Assembly: GCA_029266455.1 (NCBI GenBank) | Contig: JAQSWV010000008.1 | Span: 1 to 64,000 of the forward strand | Direction of reading: 5' to 3' | From: Nocardioidaceae bacterium | Lineage (GTDB): Bacteria > Actinomycetota > Actinomycetes > Propionibacteriales > Nocardioidaceae | Length of the DNA stretch: 64,000 bases | Shown here: piece by piece, positions 1-8,241 of the stretch | Layout of the letters: the number at the start of each line of letters is the position of its first letter | How positions within the stretch are numbered: the first letter of the stretch is position 1 | Position numbers and translations under genes: made by a program | The notes under the pieces: generated by a model | Databases searched by the model: none | What the model was told of the DNA's origin: nothing | What the model saw: only the letters and a program-made list of their open reading frames with translations

Positions 1-663
1 GCGCAGTGCGACCACCATGTGGATGTCTGGCTTCACGTGGTCGACGGCCACCGCGATGGCCAGGCTCTCGTTGTCGTCCCGACCGTCGATCAACGCCGTT
101 CTCGCCCGGTCGACGCAGGCCCGCGTCATCACGTCCACGTTCGCGAGGTCGCCGCGCACGAAGTGCACCGCGGGATGCTCCGGCATGGGGTTCTGGGCGA
201 CGTCGTCCCAGGCGCAGAGGGCGACCTCCAACCGTCCTTCAGCGGTCAGCTCGTTCACGATGCGCTCGGTCCGTCCCGGTAGGTATCCCAGCACCACGAC
301 GTGGTCAGTGAGGTCCAACCCGACGATGCCCCTCATGCGTCTCCCTCTGATCGACTGCACGTAGTCCGCCAGCTGGGTGAAGAGCACGGTCAACGTGACG
401 ATGCCGCCGACGATGACGTACGCACCCACCAGGCGGCCCCCGACGGACTCCGGGAAGAGGTCCCCGTATCCCACGGTGGCGGCGGTGACGACGAAGTACC
501 ACCAGTAGTTCTCGGGCTTGGTGATGGCGTTGCCCGCCGGCTCCAGCAGCCACATGGCCAGCCAGCTGCTGAGAAAGACGAAGACCGCGATGACCAGCGG
601 CAGGCGCCACCCCGTGACCTGGGTCCGTACGTACCGGGACAGCTGGCGGACGAACGTGGGCAA
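1..663 (-). CDS. Potassium channel with RCK/TrkA-N domain (partial, 3' end outside window)
   Basis: Single-pore K+ channel subunit. The selectivity filter TVGYGD is visible at residues 63-68, between an N-terminal helix (about residues 18-37, ending LAMWLLEPAG) and a second helix (about 78-98). A cytoplasmic TrkA-N (RCK) Rossmann domain starts near residue 112 (DHVVVLGYLPGRTERIV) and continues to the window edge. The start is taken as TTG at 663 because an AGGAG ribosome site sits five bases before it and there is no closer ATG or GTG. 221 codons are visible; the C-terminus is missing. It follows the GGDEF-EAL gene on the same strand by 86 bp. The RCK domain suggests gating by a cytoplasmic nucleotide or ion, by family knowledge. 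Confidence 0.85.
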   Translation of the reverse strand, partial: MPTFVRQLSRYVRTQVTGWRLPLVIAVFVFLSSWLAMWLLEPAGNAITKPENYWWYFVVTAATVGYGDLFPESVGGRLVGAYVIVGGIVTLTVLFTQLADYVQSIRGRRMRGIVGLDLTDHVVVLGYLPGRTERIVNELTAEGRLEVALCAWDDVAQNPMPEHPAVHFVRGDLANVDVMTRACVDRARTALIDGRDDNESLAIAVAVDHVKPDIHMVVALR

Positions 664-749
664 CGCGGCTCCTGTCGGGCAGACGGGACGCGAGTCTAGC
701 CGCGAGGACGTTTATGACGTGCCGGCGAGGCGTGGTCGGGCTCGCGGAG

Positions 750-2597
750 TCAGCCGGCTCCCGGTCGTGTAGTGCTCTGCGCGAACTCCTCGAGCCGGTC
801 CTTGGTCAGTGGGTGGCTCAGGTGGTACCCCTGGGCCTCATCGGCGCCCAGACCTGTCATCTGGGTCAGCTCCTGTGACGTCTCGATACCTTCGGCGATG
901 ACCGTGAGGTCCATGCCGTGACTGAAGTCGATCATGGCGCCGATCAAGCGCTGGGTGACCATGTCGGTCTCGGCGTCCGCAGTGAAGCTCCGGTCGATCT
1001 TGACGCGGTCGAAAGGGAATCGGCGCAGGTAGTTGAGTGACGAGTAGCCGGTGCCGAAGTCGTCCAGTGAGAGCCCCACGCCGAGGTCCTTGACGTCCTG
1101 CATGACGGTGACCGCCCTTGACATGTCAGCCAGGAACACGGTTTCGGTGACCTCGAGGCTCAGGCCGTGCGGGTCCACGCCGGTCGCGTCCAGGACACGC
1201 TCGACGGTCTGCGCGAACGCGGGACCCATGAGCTGGTGGGCGGAGACGTTCACCGCGATGACGGGGACGCCGGTTCCGCTGGCCTGCCAGTGCCTGAGGT
1301 CCGTGCAGGCCTGGTGCAGCACCCACTCCCCGAGAGCCAGGATCAGGCCGGTCCGCTCAGCGCTGGGGATGACGACCGCAGGCTCGACGGCACCACGGTC
1401 GGGATGTGTCCATCTGAGCAGCGCCTCGGCCGCCACCATCTGCCGGCTGTGTACGTCGAGGATGGGTTGGTAGGCGAGGGAGAACTCGTTGCGGCTCTGA
1501 GCCTGCTGCAGGTCGAGCTCCAGCTGCTCACGGCGGTCGGAGGCCAGTCGAGCCGCCGGATCGAGGACCTGCATCCGGTCGCCTCCGCCGTTCTTCGCCT
1601 GGTACATCGCGAAGTCGGCGTCGCGGAGGAGCGCTTCCGGGACGTCCTGGCCCGGCCCGGAGAAGGCGATCCCCACGCTGGCCGTCACCGAGATGCGGTG
1701 ACCGTCCAGCTCGAACGGATCCGAGATCGCCGTTGCGATGCGCCGGGCGACGTTCTCGGCGTCCGCGCGCTCGGCAAGGTCTTCGCAGAGCACGACGAAC
1801 TCGTCGCCTCCCATTCGGGCCGCGGTGTCCCCGGGCCTCAACACCCGCGTCAGCCGCCTCGCCACGGCACTGAGCAACCGGTCGCCCATGAGATGTCCAT
1901 GCCGGTCGTTGACTGCCTTGAAACCGTCGAGATCGGCGAACAGCACCGCAGCGACGTTCTGCGAGCGACGCGCCCGTGCGATCGCCTGTTCGAGCAGTTC
2001 CTCGAACAGGGTCCGGTTCGCCAACCCGGTGAGCGGATCGTGCAGGCTGCGGTGGTTCAGTCTCGCCACCGTCGCCGACGCGTCGATGCGGGCCTGCGCG
2101 TTGAACAGGTAGGCCGACGCGACGTCGCCCAGCACCTGGGCCGCCTGCAGGTCCTCGTCGCTGAGCGGACCGGGGGTGTCACGGTAGAGGTCGAGTGCAC
2201 CGAGCCGCTCATCGTCCAGCGTGAGCGGGAAGGTGAAGACCGCCGCCATGCCCTCGGCCAGTCCGCGCGGGGAGAACCGGGGGAAGCGCGTGTCGAGCGA
2301 CAGATCGTCGATCGAGACCGGCAGCCCGAACCGGTAGGCCTCCAGGCAAGGACCCTCGGTCAGCTCGTTCTGCAGGCGCTCGATGGTCATCACCGTGGCA
2401 TCGCTGGCGGCAATGAAGTGCAGTTCTTGGCGGTCGCCCATCAACATCACACCGGCGCCGGTGACCGGAAGGACCTCCACTATGGACTGCACCAGATGGT
2501 CCAGAATCTTCTGAATCGAGAAATCTGTCCCCAATGTGTAGGCGAACTCCACCAGCACCTGCGCCAGCAGATGATCTCTTTCTTCGCCGCGGCCCAA
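750..2597 (-). CDS. GAF-GGDEF-EAL cyclic-di-GMP turnover protein
   Basis: Cytoplasmic c-di-GMP signalling enzyme of about 615 residues. An N-terminal GAF-type sensor covers roughly residues 10-150. The diguanylate cyclase domain has an intact GGDEF motif near residue 262, preceded by an RxxD inhibitory site (RPGD) five residues upstream. The phosphodiesterase domain has EALLRW near residue 390 and DDFGTGYSS near 510. Both catalytic signatures look intact, so the net activity cannot be read from the sequence. No transmembrane segment is seen. The frame stays open to 2723, but that extension would run through a tandem DNA repeat and has repeat-derived residues, so TTG at 2597, preceded by a G-rich ribosome site, is preferred. 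Divergent from the fucP-like gene. Confidence 0.88.
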   Translation of the reverse strand: MGRGEERDHLLAQVLVEFAYTLGTDFSIQKILDHLVQSIVEVLPVTGAGVMLMGDRQELHFIAASDATVMTIERLQNELTEGPCLEAYRFGLPVSIDDLSLDTRFPRFSPRGLAEGMAAVFTFPLTLDDERLGALDLYRDTPGPLSDEDLQAAQVLGDVASAYLFNAQARIDASATVARLNHRSLHDPLTGLANRTLFEELLEQAIARARRSQNVAAVLFADLDGFKAVNDRHGHLMGDRLLSAVARRLTRVLRPGDTAARMGGDEFVVLCEDLAERADAENVARRIATAISDPFELDGHRISVTASVGIAFSGPGQDVPEALLRDADFAMYQAKNGGGDRMQVLDPAARLASDRREQLELDLQQAQSRNEFSLAYQPILDVHSRQMVAAEALLRWTHPDRGAVEPAVVIPSAERTGLILALGEWVLHQACTDLRHWQASGTGVPVIAVNVSAHQLMGPAFAQTVERVLDATGVDPHGLSLEVTETVFLADMSRAVTVMQDVKDLGVGLSLDDFGTGYSSLNYLRRFPFDRVKIDRSFTADAETDMVTQRLIGAMIDFSHGMDLTVIAEGIETSQELTQMTGLGADEAQGYHLSHPLTKDRLEEFAQSTTRPGAG

Positions 2598-2660
2598 CGC
2601 AAACCCCCCGTAAGGTAAACGCCTTTCCAGATGCCCGTCCGTAAAGGCTCGTGTGTTGAC

Positions 2661-2709
2661 GTCGCCCCGCGAGCGACACCGACTTAGTCGCCCCGCGAGC
2701 GACACCGAC
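2661..2709. repeat. Tandem 23-bp direct repeat, each copy with an internal palindrome
   Basis: Two identical 23-bp copies at 2661-2683 and 2687-2709, separated by TTA (period 26). Each copy holds the inverted repeat GTCGC-N7-GCGAC. They lie between the divergent GGDEF-EAL and fucP-like genes. They could be operator sites for a dimeric regulator or a transcription-related hairpin pair; the function is inferred, the repeat is seen. Confidence 0.75.
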
Positions 2710-2867
2710 ACAGCCTGCCACACGTCCTCGGCACACGGGAGCGCCCACTCCCAGCGAAGCGCCCCAGCGACTCGCGGACCGCGGCCGCGCAGCCGTCAGC
2801 CGGCTTCGATACGGTGGCGCGGCGACGAAGGCGCGGCCCGACCGGACGTCGGAAGGCGGTAACGGAC

Positions 2868-4196
2868 ATGACGGCAGCCAGAGGGGCCGTTCCCCCCGCC
2901 CAGGAGCCCACAAGGGCGAGGCTGGTCGATCGACATCTCGTCGTCCCTTTCGTGCTTCTCATCCTGTGCTTCGCCGCCTGGGGAGCCGCCGCGAACCTCA
3001 CCGACATCCTGGTCGGTGTCTTTCGCACGGTGTTCGACATGTCTAACTTCCAGTCGTCATTGGTGCAGTTCGCCTACTACGGGGCCTACTTCACGCTCGC
3101 CATCCCGGCCGCGGTGATCACGAGACGCTTCGGCTACAAGGCGGGAGTGCTCACCGGGCTGGGCCTGGCGGCTTTCGGTGGTCTGCTGTTCATCCCCGCC
3201 AGCCAGCTGCTCGTGTACGAGTTCTTCCTGCTCGCGCTGTTCACGCTCGCGGCCGGCCTGTCGATCCTGGAGACGTCGGCGAACCCGTTCGTGATCGCGA
3301 TGGGCCCCGAGGCGAGCTCGACGCAACGGCTCAACCTCGCGCAGGCCTTCAATCCCGTAGGCGCAAACATCGGCGTGCTGCTCGGAGCCGTGCTGATTCT
3401 GCCGTCGCTGACATCCGAGGCGGCGAAGACGATCATGTCCTCGGAGGAGCTGCGCCAAAGCCAGGAGCAGGACCTGGCGCTGGTGCTCAAGCCCTATCTC
3501 GGAATCGCGCTGGTGCTGGTTCTCATCTGGCTTCTCATCGCATTCCGGAAGATGGACGTCGCGACCCCCGCGGGCGTGGAGGAAGTGCCCGTGCCCACCG
3601 GTAGCGTCGGCAGCCGGCTATGGGCCAATCGCCACTACCGCTACGGGGTGATCGCCCAGTTCTTCAACGTCGCGGCGCAGACCTGCACGTGGACATTCAC
3701 CATCTTGTACGCACAAGACGTGGTGGGGATCTCTCCGGGCGATGCCGGCTGGTATCTCCAGGCCAGCCTCATCCTGTTCCTTGTCTCCCGTTTCGTGATG
3801 ACCTGGCTGCTCGGGCTGTTCCGACCCACGCTGCTGCTCTTCATCATGGCGGTGTTCGGCGTCGTCTGCTGCCTCGTCGCCGTGTTCTCGCTCAACCTGC
3901 TCGGACTACTGGCGGTCGTCGCGATATCGGCGTCCCTGTCGCTGATGTTCCCGACCATCTACGGGGTGGCGCTGCTCGGCCTGGGTGATGACGCCAAGTT
4001 CGGTGCCGCAGGACTGGTGATGGCCATCCTCGGTGGAGCCCTCCTCCCGATGGTGCACGCCGCCGTCATGGACATCGCCGGTCCAGCCCTCGGCTTCGTC
4101 GTACCAGGAGCATGTCTGGCCGTCGTGGCCTGGTACGCGGTGTTCGATCTCCGCACCAATCGGAGCGGCGGCGAGCAGCTTGCGACCGTCGTCTGA
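2868..4196 (+). CDS. FucP-family sugar:H+ symporter (MFS)
   Basis: Integral membrane sugar transporter, 442 residues, close to the usual length of the L-fucose/glucose/galactose permease family. Multiple hydrophobic segments are spread over the whole protein. The family signature region reads TSANPFVIAMGPEAS followed by RLNLAQAFNPVGANIG, as in FucP/GluP homologues. ATG at 2868 is chosen because GGAAGG lies about 11 bases upstream and hydrophobic sequence begins soon after. The next gene, a sugar-binding lipoprotein, starts 22 bp downstream, so the two are probably co-transcribed. Exact sugar unknown. Confidence 0.85.
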   Translation: MTAARGAVPPAQEPTRARLVDRHLVVPFVLLILCFAAWGAAANLTDILVGVFRTVFDMSNFQSSLVQFAYYGAYFTLAIPAAVITRRFGYKAGVLTGLGLAAFGGLLFIPASQLLVYEFFLLALFTLAAGLSILETSANPFVIAMGPEASSTQRLNLAQAFNPVGANIGVLLGAVLILPSLTSEAAKTIMSSEELRQSQEQDLALVLKPYLGIALVLVLIWLLIAFRKMDVATPAGVEEVPVPTGSVGSRLWANRHYRYGVIAQFFNVAAQTCTWTFTILYAQDVVGISPGDAGWYLQASLILFLVSRFVMTWLLGLFRPTLLLFIMAVFGVVCCLVAVFSLNLLGLLAVVAISASLSLMFPTIYGVALLGLGDDAKFGAAGLVMAILGGALLPMVHAAVMDIAGPALGFVVPGACLAVVAWYAVFDLRTNRSGGEQLATVV

Positions 4197-4218
4197 CCAC
4201 TCCGGGAAAGGAGTGCCC

Positions 4219-5241
4219 ATGTCGAATCGTCAGCGGAGCCAGGGGCGCGCCCCTCGGCGGCTGGTCGCAATGGGTGGCGCCATGCTGCTGCTCGGCCTCG
4301 GCCTGGCTGCCTGTGGCGACGACACAGAGCGCGTCACGGTCGGGCTCATCACCAAACAGGAGGACAACCCGTTCTGGGTGACCATGCGGGAGGTGGCGCA
4401 GGACACGGCGGACGACAACAACGTCGAGCTGCTGACGGCGACGGGGGAGAGCGACGTCGATGTCGATGCGCAAGTGGACGCACTCGAGCAGATGACGGAG
4501 GACGGCGCAGACGGCATCCTCATCGCCCCCACCGACTCGGAGGACGTGGTCCCGGCCATCGAGGCGGCACGGGAGGAGGGCGTGATCGTGATCGCCGTCG
4601 ACACGCCCACCGAGCCCGAGTCAGCGGTGGACGCGCTGTTCGCCACCGACAACTTCGCCGCGGGTGAGCTGATCGGCCAGTACGCGCGGGCCAGAGCCGA
4701 CGAGGAGGGGATCGAGCCCGCGATCGCCATGCTGGATCTCGCCCCCGGTATCGCGTCCGGCCAGCTTCGGCGCGAGGGCTTCCTGGAGGGCTTCGGAATA
4801 CCGGAGGACGACCCGCAGATCGTGGGCTCTGTGGACACCGAAGGAGACGAGGACAAGGGCAGGGCGGCGATGGAGGAGCTGCTCACGAGCAACGAGGACA
4901 TCAACATCGTCTACACGGTCAACGAGCCGGTCGCCTTCGGCGCGATCGACGCCCTCGAGGAGGCGGGGACGAGCATGGACGACGTGATCGTGGTCTCCGT
5001 GGACGGCGGCTGCGACGCCATCAAGAACGGCGTCCGGCCCGGCAGCATCGACGCCACGGCCCAGCAGTACCCGGAGAACATGGCCCGGGAGGGCGTTCTG
5101 GCCATCGCCGAAGCCGCGCGGGGCGGCGACGAGCCCAGCGGCTACCTCGACACCGGGCTGCGGCTCATCACCGGCGATCCCGTGGCGGACGTGCCGTCCG
5201 AGGACGTGCCGTTCGGCGTTCGCAACTGCTGGGGCGACTGA
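4219..5241 (+). CDS. Periplasmic-type sugar-binding lipoprotein (RbsB/LacI-like fold), orphan
   Basis: Secreted lipoprotein of 340 residues. A signal peptide ends in the lipobox LAAC (residues 29-32). The mature part is a type-1 periplasmic binding domain of the ribose-binding family: VGLITKQEDNPFWVTMREVA near the start, GADGILIAPTDSEDVVPAI in the first lobe, and VSVDGGCDAIKNG near the hinge. AAAGGAG lies six bases before the ATG. Such proteins normally serve ABC importers, but no ABC ATPase or permease is adjacent; the only partner is the FucP-type symporter 22 bp upstream. It may feed a distant importer, act as a sensor, or assist the symporter. Confidence 0.85.
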   Translation: MSNRQRSQGRAPRRLVAMGGAMLLLGLGLAACGDDTERVTVGLITKQEDNPFWVTMREVAQDTADDNNVELLTATGESDVDVDAQVDALEQMTEDGADGILIAPTDSEDVVPAIEAAREEGVIVIAVDTPTEPESAVDALFATDNFAAGELIGQYARARADEEGIEPAIAMLDLAPGIASGQLRREGFLEGFGIPEDDPQIVGSVDTEGDEDKGRAAMEELLTSNEDINIVYTVNEPVAFGAIDALEEAGTSMDDVIVVSVDGGCDAIKNGVRPGSIDATAQQYPENMAREGVLAIAEAARGGDEPSGYLDTGLRLITGDPVADVPSEDVPFGVRNCWGD

Positions 5242-5259
5242 CGCCCCGTCGGCGGCTAC

Positions 5260-5553
5260 CTAGCGGTTGACCGTCGGAACCACGGTGACCGCTGCGCTCC
5301 TGGTCGCCGGGTACGCCGCGATCTGCCGAGACAGGGTGCTCCGGCTGGCGCGACGGGTTGCGATCGCAGCGCGCAGCGAGGCGAGCCACGAGGTGCGCAC
5401 CGCAGCCGGCGCCGCGGCGGTGCTGTGGGCGGTGCTGTCAGCGGTGCTGTGAGCGGTGCTGTGAGCGGTGCTGTCGGCGGTGCTGTCGACGGTCTGTGCC
5501 GTGCTGCCGGTGGTGTCCATGTCAGGACTGGTCTGCAGGTCGGTGGTAGCCAT
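5260..5553 (-). CDS. Small repeat-containing protein, unknown function
   Basis: Predicted 97-residue protein. The N-terminal part carries six four-residue repeats of the form STAD/STAH, encoded by a 12-bp tandem repeat. The C-terminal part (SWLASLRAAIATRRASRST, then LSRQIAAY) is basic and resembles small DUF1127-like proteins found next to LysR genes in actinobacteria; that resemblance is from memory. It is divergent from the LysR gene, 77 bp apart. No good ribosome site is visible before the ATG. It is supported mainly by the conserved-looking C-terminal segment and by the repeat keeping the frame. Confidence 0.5.
   Translation of the reverse strand: MATTDLQTSPDMDTTGSTAQTVDSTADSTAHSTAHSTADSTAHSTAAAPAAVRTSWLASLRAAIATRRASRSTLSRQIAAYPATRSAAVTVVPTVNR
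5420..5491. repeat. 12-bp tandem repeat, six units
   Basis: Six near-identical units of the form GTGCTGTSRGCG in a row. Twelve bases keep the frame of the minus-strand small protein and encode STA(D/H/A) units on that strand. Copy number would be expected to vary between strains by slippage. Confidence 0.8.
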
Positions 5554-5617
5554 GACGCTCAGTCTTCGCTGTTATTTCCCATGCGTCCAATGACTAGGTC
5601 GCAAGAGATACATGCTC

Positions 5618-5623
5618 TAGCGT
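5618..5623 (+). promoter_or_regulatory. Likely -10 box (TAGCGT) for leaderless lysR-type gene
   Basis: TAGCGT lies exactly 7 nt before the ATG at 5631, and no ribosome site precedes that ATG. This spacing puts the transcript start at the start codon. Confidence 0.45.
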
Positions 5624-5630
5624 CATGGTT

Positions 5631-6581
5631 ATGGACACACATGCGCTGCGCTGGTTCCAGCTGGTCGCTGATGGCGTCACCGTGACGGAGGTGAGCCACC
5701 TGGAACGCACCACCCAGTCCGGCGTGTCCCGAGCGCTCGCCCGTCTCGAGTCAGAGGTAGGCACGCCGCTGCTCTACCGCTCCGGGCGGATCCTGCGGAT
5801 GACCCGCGCCGGCGTGGCCTTCAAGCACCACGTCGATGCTCTCATTCACGAGCTCGACGACGGACTGGCCGCCGTTGACCAGGTCGTCGACCCCGAGACC
5901 GGTCACGTGACCCTGTCCTTCCAGCCCTCGTTGGGCACCTGGCTGGTCCCGGACGTGGTCGGCAGCTTCCGCGCGGGACACCCCGGAGTGCGGTTCGACC
6001 TGCGGCCCAAGCGTGACGAGCTGACGACCGCTGTACGCGCGCGCGGCGACATCGACATCGAGCTGTCGACCCTGCGTCCGCACGACCCGTCGGTGCGCTG
6101 GCGGCGGCTCGCCTCGGAGCCGCTCGTCCTGGCGGTACCGGCGGCACATCCCCTCGCGGCTCGACCGCGGGTCGCCCTCGCCGAGGTCGCCACCGAACCC
6201 TTCGTCAGTATCCGGCCCACCTCGGTGCTCCGGCCCCTGTGCGACGCCCTGTGTGCGGAGGCGGACTTCGAGCCCGAGATCGCCTTCGAGTGCGACGACC
6301 TGCCCACCATGTGGGGGTTCGTGGCAGCCGGCCTCGGCATCGCCATCGTTCCCGCGGACCGGAGCACCGTCGCCGGTCCGCCGCCCGGAGCGGTGCACCG
6401 CCTGGAGATCACCGACGGTGGTGCCGTGCGGGAGGTGGGCATGGCCTGGTCGGCAGAGCGCCGGCCGCTGCCCGCGGTGGAGCTCTTCCGGACTCATGTC
6501 ATGGCGCGCGCAGCGGCCGGGCGTCTCCCCGGACTGCGGGGGGACCTGCCTCAGGGACCGAGCGGCACCGCATCGGACTGA
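5631..6581 (+). CDS. LysR-family transcriptional regulator
   Basis: DNA-binding regulator of 316 residues, normal LysR length. The N-terminal winged helix (about residues 3-60) contains VSHLERTTQSGVSRALARLE, the recognition region. The effector-binding domain begins near residue 92 (GHVTLSFQPSLGTWLVPDVV), with two lobes to about residue 290. ATG at 5631 is favoured over the in-frame ATG at 5625 because of a -10-like box 7 nt upstream. Divergent from the small repeat protein, a classic arrangement for a LysR target; the sugar symporter genes are on the other side of that protein. The effector is unknown. Confidence 0.85.
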   Translation: MDTHALRWFQLVADGVTVTEVSHLERTTQSGVSRALARLESEVGTPLLYRSGRILRMTRAGVAFKHHVDALIHELDDGLAAVDQVVDPETGHVTLSFQPSLGTWLVPDVVGSFRAGHPGVRFDLRPKRDELTTAVRARGDIDIELSTLRPHDPSVRWRRLASEPLVLAVPAAHPLAARPRVALAEVATEPFVSIRPTSVLRPLCDALCAEADFEPEIAFECDDLPTMWGFVAAGLGIAIVPADRSTVAGPPPGAVHRLEITDGGAVREVGMAWSAERRPLPAVELFRTHVMARAAAGRLPGLRGDLPQGPSGTASD

Positions 6582-6607
6582 CCCGCCGGCCCTGACTCTC
6601 CGGCGGG
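6582..6607 (+). terminator. Hairpin after the lysR-type gene
   Basis: Perfect inverted repeat CCCGCCGG / CCGGCGGG with a 10-base loop, starting at the base after the stop codon. No T-run follows, as is usual in very GC-rich genomes. Confidence 0.55.
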
Positions 6608-6687
6608 CGGCGCGCAGACTGGGGTGTCTTGACGGGGCCCGCCGGCGGCGAGACTCTCGGAGGGCGGGGCCTCCGGGGAGGAGTGCC

Positions 6688-7437
6688 ATGGAGTGGTTCC
6701 TTCTCGCCGCCCTGGCAACGGGCGGCAGCGGATACCTGGCCAGGCGGTGGAGGGCGAACACGGCGCGTCGTCGCAAGCAGCAGGTGGAGCTCGACGGCGT
6801 CCGGCACCTGGCCGAGGAGGACGTCACCCTGCTCGGCGAGCAGCTCCAGCGCCTCGACCGCGAGGTCGACGGTCGGCCTCTCGACGAGGCGGCCCGCATC
6901 GACTACCAGACTGCCCTCGACTCCTACGAGTCGGCGCAGCGCACGGTTCCCCACATCCGCGGGCCCGAGGAGATCAGCACGATCACCGACACCCTGGCGT
7001 CCGGTCGTTACGCCCTCGCGTGCGTCCAGGCCAGGGTCGCGGGCCTGCCGGTCCCGGAGCGCCGCGTTCCCTGCTTCTTCAACCCGCAGCACGGCCCGTC
7101 CGTCACCAATGTGCGCTGGAACCAGCCCGCCGCCCGCGGCACCCGCGTCGTGCCGGCATGCGCCCAGGATGCCGCCCGCGTGGCGAACCACGAGCGCGTC
7201 GAGGTGCGTACCGTGACGATCGGCGCCCGGAAGGTGCCGTACTGGGAGGCAGGGAACGCGTACCTGCCCTACGGCCTGGGGTACTTCCAGGGCGCAGCCG
7301 TCATGGCCTGGGCGTTCCAGACGCCGGCGGCGGCCGAGGTCAGTTCAGGCTGGCACGGTGGAGGCGGCCACGGCGGCGGAGGCTTCGAGGGGGGCTTCGA
7401 CGGCGGCTTTGATGGAGGCGGGGGCGGCGGGGACTGA
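6688..7437 (+). CDS. Membrane-anchored protein with glycine-rich tail, unknown function
   Basis: Predicted 249-residue protein of unknown function. Residues 2-16 are hydrophobic (WFLLAALATGGSGYLA) and may anchor the N-terminus. A charged, probably alpha-helical region follows (about residues 20-110, rich in Arg, Glu and Leu), then a soluble domain with a Cys-containing stretch (RRVPCFFNPQHGPS), and finally a low-complexity tail of GGGGHGGGGF / GGFDGGFDGG type from about residue 222. GGGGAGGAG lies five to thirteen bases before the ATG. The Gly/His/Asp-rich tail resembles the ends of TPM-type and other envelope-associated actinobacterial proteins, but no family is assigned. Confidence 0.65.
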   Translation: MEWFLLAALATGGSGYLARRWRANTARRRKQQVELDGVRHLAEEDVTLLGEQLQRLDREVDGRPLDEAARIDYQTALDSYESAQRTVPHIRGPEEISTITDTLASGRYALACVQARVAGLPVPERRVPCFFNPQHGPSVTNVRWNQPAARGTRVVPACAQDAARVANHERVEVRTVTIGARKVPYWEAGNAYLPYGLGYFQGAAVMAWAFQTPAAAEVSSGWHGGGGHGGGGFEGGFDGGFDGGGGGGD

Positions 7438-7527
7438 GCCGACTCCCGGGTCGGGTCCGTCCGATGGGACCCCGCGGCACGCGGGTCGGCGGCACGCCCG
7501 GACCGCACGGCCGGACCGCACGGCCGG

Positions 7528-7713
7528 TCACGCCGGCAGGAGGCCTCCGGCGGCCGACCGCCTCGCGTACTCACGCACGGCCGGCTCGGGCACGACCACC
7601 ACGCCGTCGACGTCTCCCGACGGCAACTGACCCGTCCGGCACAGCTGAGTGACATGGAACGGCGTGGTGCCGAGGATCTCTGCGGCCTGTGCCACGCTGA
7701 TGAGCATGCTCAT
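7528..7713 (-). CDS. Small excisionase-like helix-turn-helix protein
   Basis: 61-residue protein with a MerR/excisionase-type (HTH_17-like) fold: ISVAQAAEILGTTPFHVTQL followed by CRTGQLPS and a hydrophobic wing (VVVVPEPAVREYA). Such proteins bind DNA as small regulators or recombination directionality factors. No integrase or phage gene is nearby, so a free-standing regulator is more likely. ATG at 7713 is preferred because GAGGAG lies about eight bases upstream. Confidence 0.6.
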   Translation of the reverse strand: MSMLISVAQAAEILGTTPFHVTQLCRTGQLPSGDVDGVVVVPEPAVREYARRSAAGGLLPA

Positions 7714-7808
7714 CACCTGCCTCCTCTGCTAGCGAGCGGCCCCCGGATGAGTCCCCTCGTCGCCATCCTGCCCGCGCGCACCGACATTGTCACCGGGCGA
7801 TGTCGACT

Positions 7809-7830
7809 GTTCGCCGACCGTTTGTCAGCC
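7809..7830 (+). promoter_or_regulatory. Possible weak PHO box upstream of the glycerophosphodiesterase operon
   Basis: Two adjacent 11-base units, GTTCGCCGACC and GTTTGTCAGCC, resemble the GTTCACC-N4 direct repeats bound by PhoP in streptomycetes; the first unit fits well and the second poorly. The next genes encode a phosphate-scavenging enzyme, which makes the site plausible, not proven. Apart from this, 7714-7915 holds no convincing gene. Confidence 0.3.
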
Positions 7831-7915
7831 TCGTCAGGTTTCTGCTCCGCCTGACCTACGGCCCCTGGTCGCGACAGGCGCAGGCAGCAGTCGGTGACGA
7901 CGGCGGAATGGACGC

Positions 7916-8101
7916 GTGGCGTTCATCTGGCGCTACGGATCCGGACACCGCCACGTCCACCACAGCGGCGACAGTTCAGTCGTGATCGTCATCGCCGCCC
8001 TCGCCGCCGTCACGTACTGCGGAGTCGTCGTGGTGGTCCTGTCGCTCTGCCGCGCCGCACGCGACGTCGACGGAGCCCCGCGCCACAGGATCACCCGATG
8101 A
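7916..8101 (+). CDS. Small single-pass membrane protein, unknown
   Basis: Predicted 61-residue protein from a GTG start. One strong transmembrane segment (about residues 21-46: SVVIVIAALAAVTYCGVVVV and onward) is followed by a basic tail. Third-codon GC is high. Its stop codon overlaps the next start as ATGA, and that gene overlaps the following one in the same way, so the three are probably translated as a coupled operon ending in a glycerophosphodiester phosphodiesterase. Ribosome site (GGCGGA) is modest. No family recognised. Confidence 0.5.
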   Translation: MAFIWRYGSGHRHVHHSGDSSVVIVIAALAAVTYCGVVVVVLSLCRAARDVDGAPRHRITR

Positions 8102-8241
8102 GGACAGAGCCCATGCCCACGCAGACGCGGATCGCCACCTTCGTCATGGTGGTGATGGCCACGGCAATCGGTTTCGTCCCGCCGGCCGGCTCTGCGGACG
8201 GCACCTCGGACGTTGGCGCACCCACTCACTCGCGCCGATGA
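8098..8241 (+). CDS. Small secreted peptide, unknown
   Basis: 47-residue product, or 42 if the internal ATG at 8113 is used. It is mostly a signal-peptide-like sequence: basic start (MPTQTR), hydrophobic core (IATFVMVVMATAIGFV) and PPAGSADG as a possible cleavage region. ATGA overlaps join it to the small membrane protein before it and the glycerophosphodiesterase after it. It may be a real exported peptide, or the remains of a signal sequence once fused to the downstream enzyme, which itself has no clear signal peptide. No family recognised. Confidence 0.45.
   Translation: MRTEPMPTQTRIATFVMVVMATAIGFVPPAGSADGTSDVGAPTHSRR

Noticed and set aside
1167-2618. Long plus-strand open frame opposite the GGDEF-EAL gene
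   Set aside because: The minus strand has intact GGDEF, EAL and GAF motifs; the opposite frame has none.
7528-7713. Excisionase-like protein as a sign of an integrated element
   Set aside because: No integrase, attachment repeats or phage genes nearby; the fold is also common in ordinary small regulators.
7800-7985. 61-codon frame starting ATG before the small membrane-protein gene
   Set aside because: No ribosome site, it overlaps a better-supported gene in another frame, and it would contain the possible PHO-like site.
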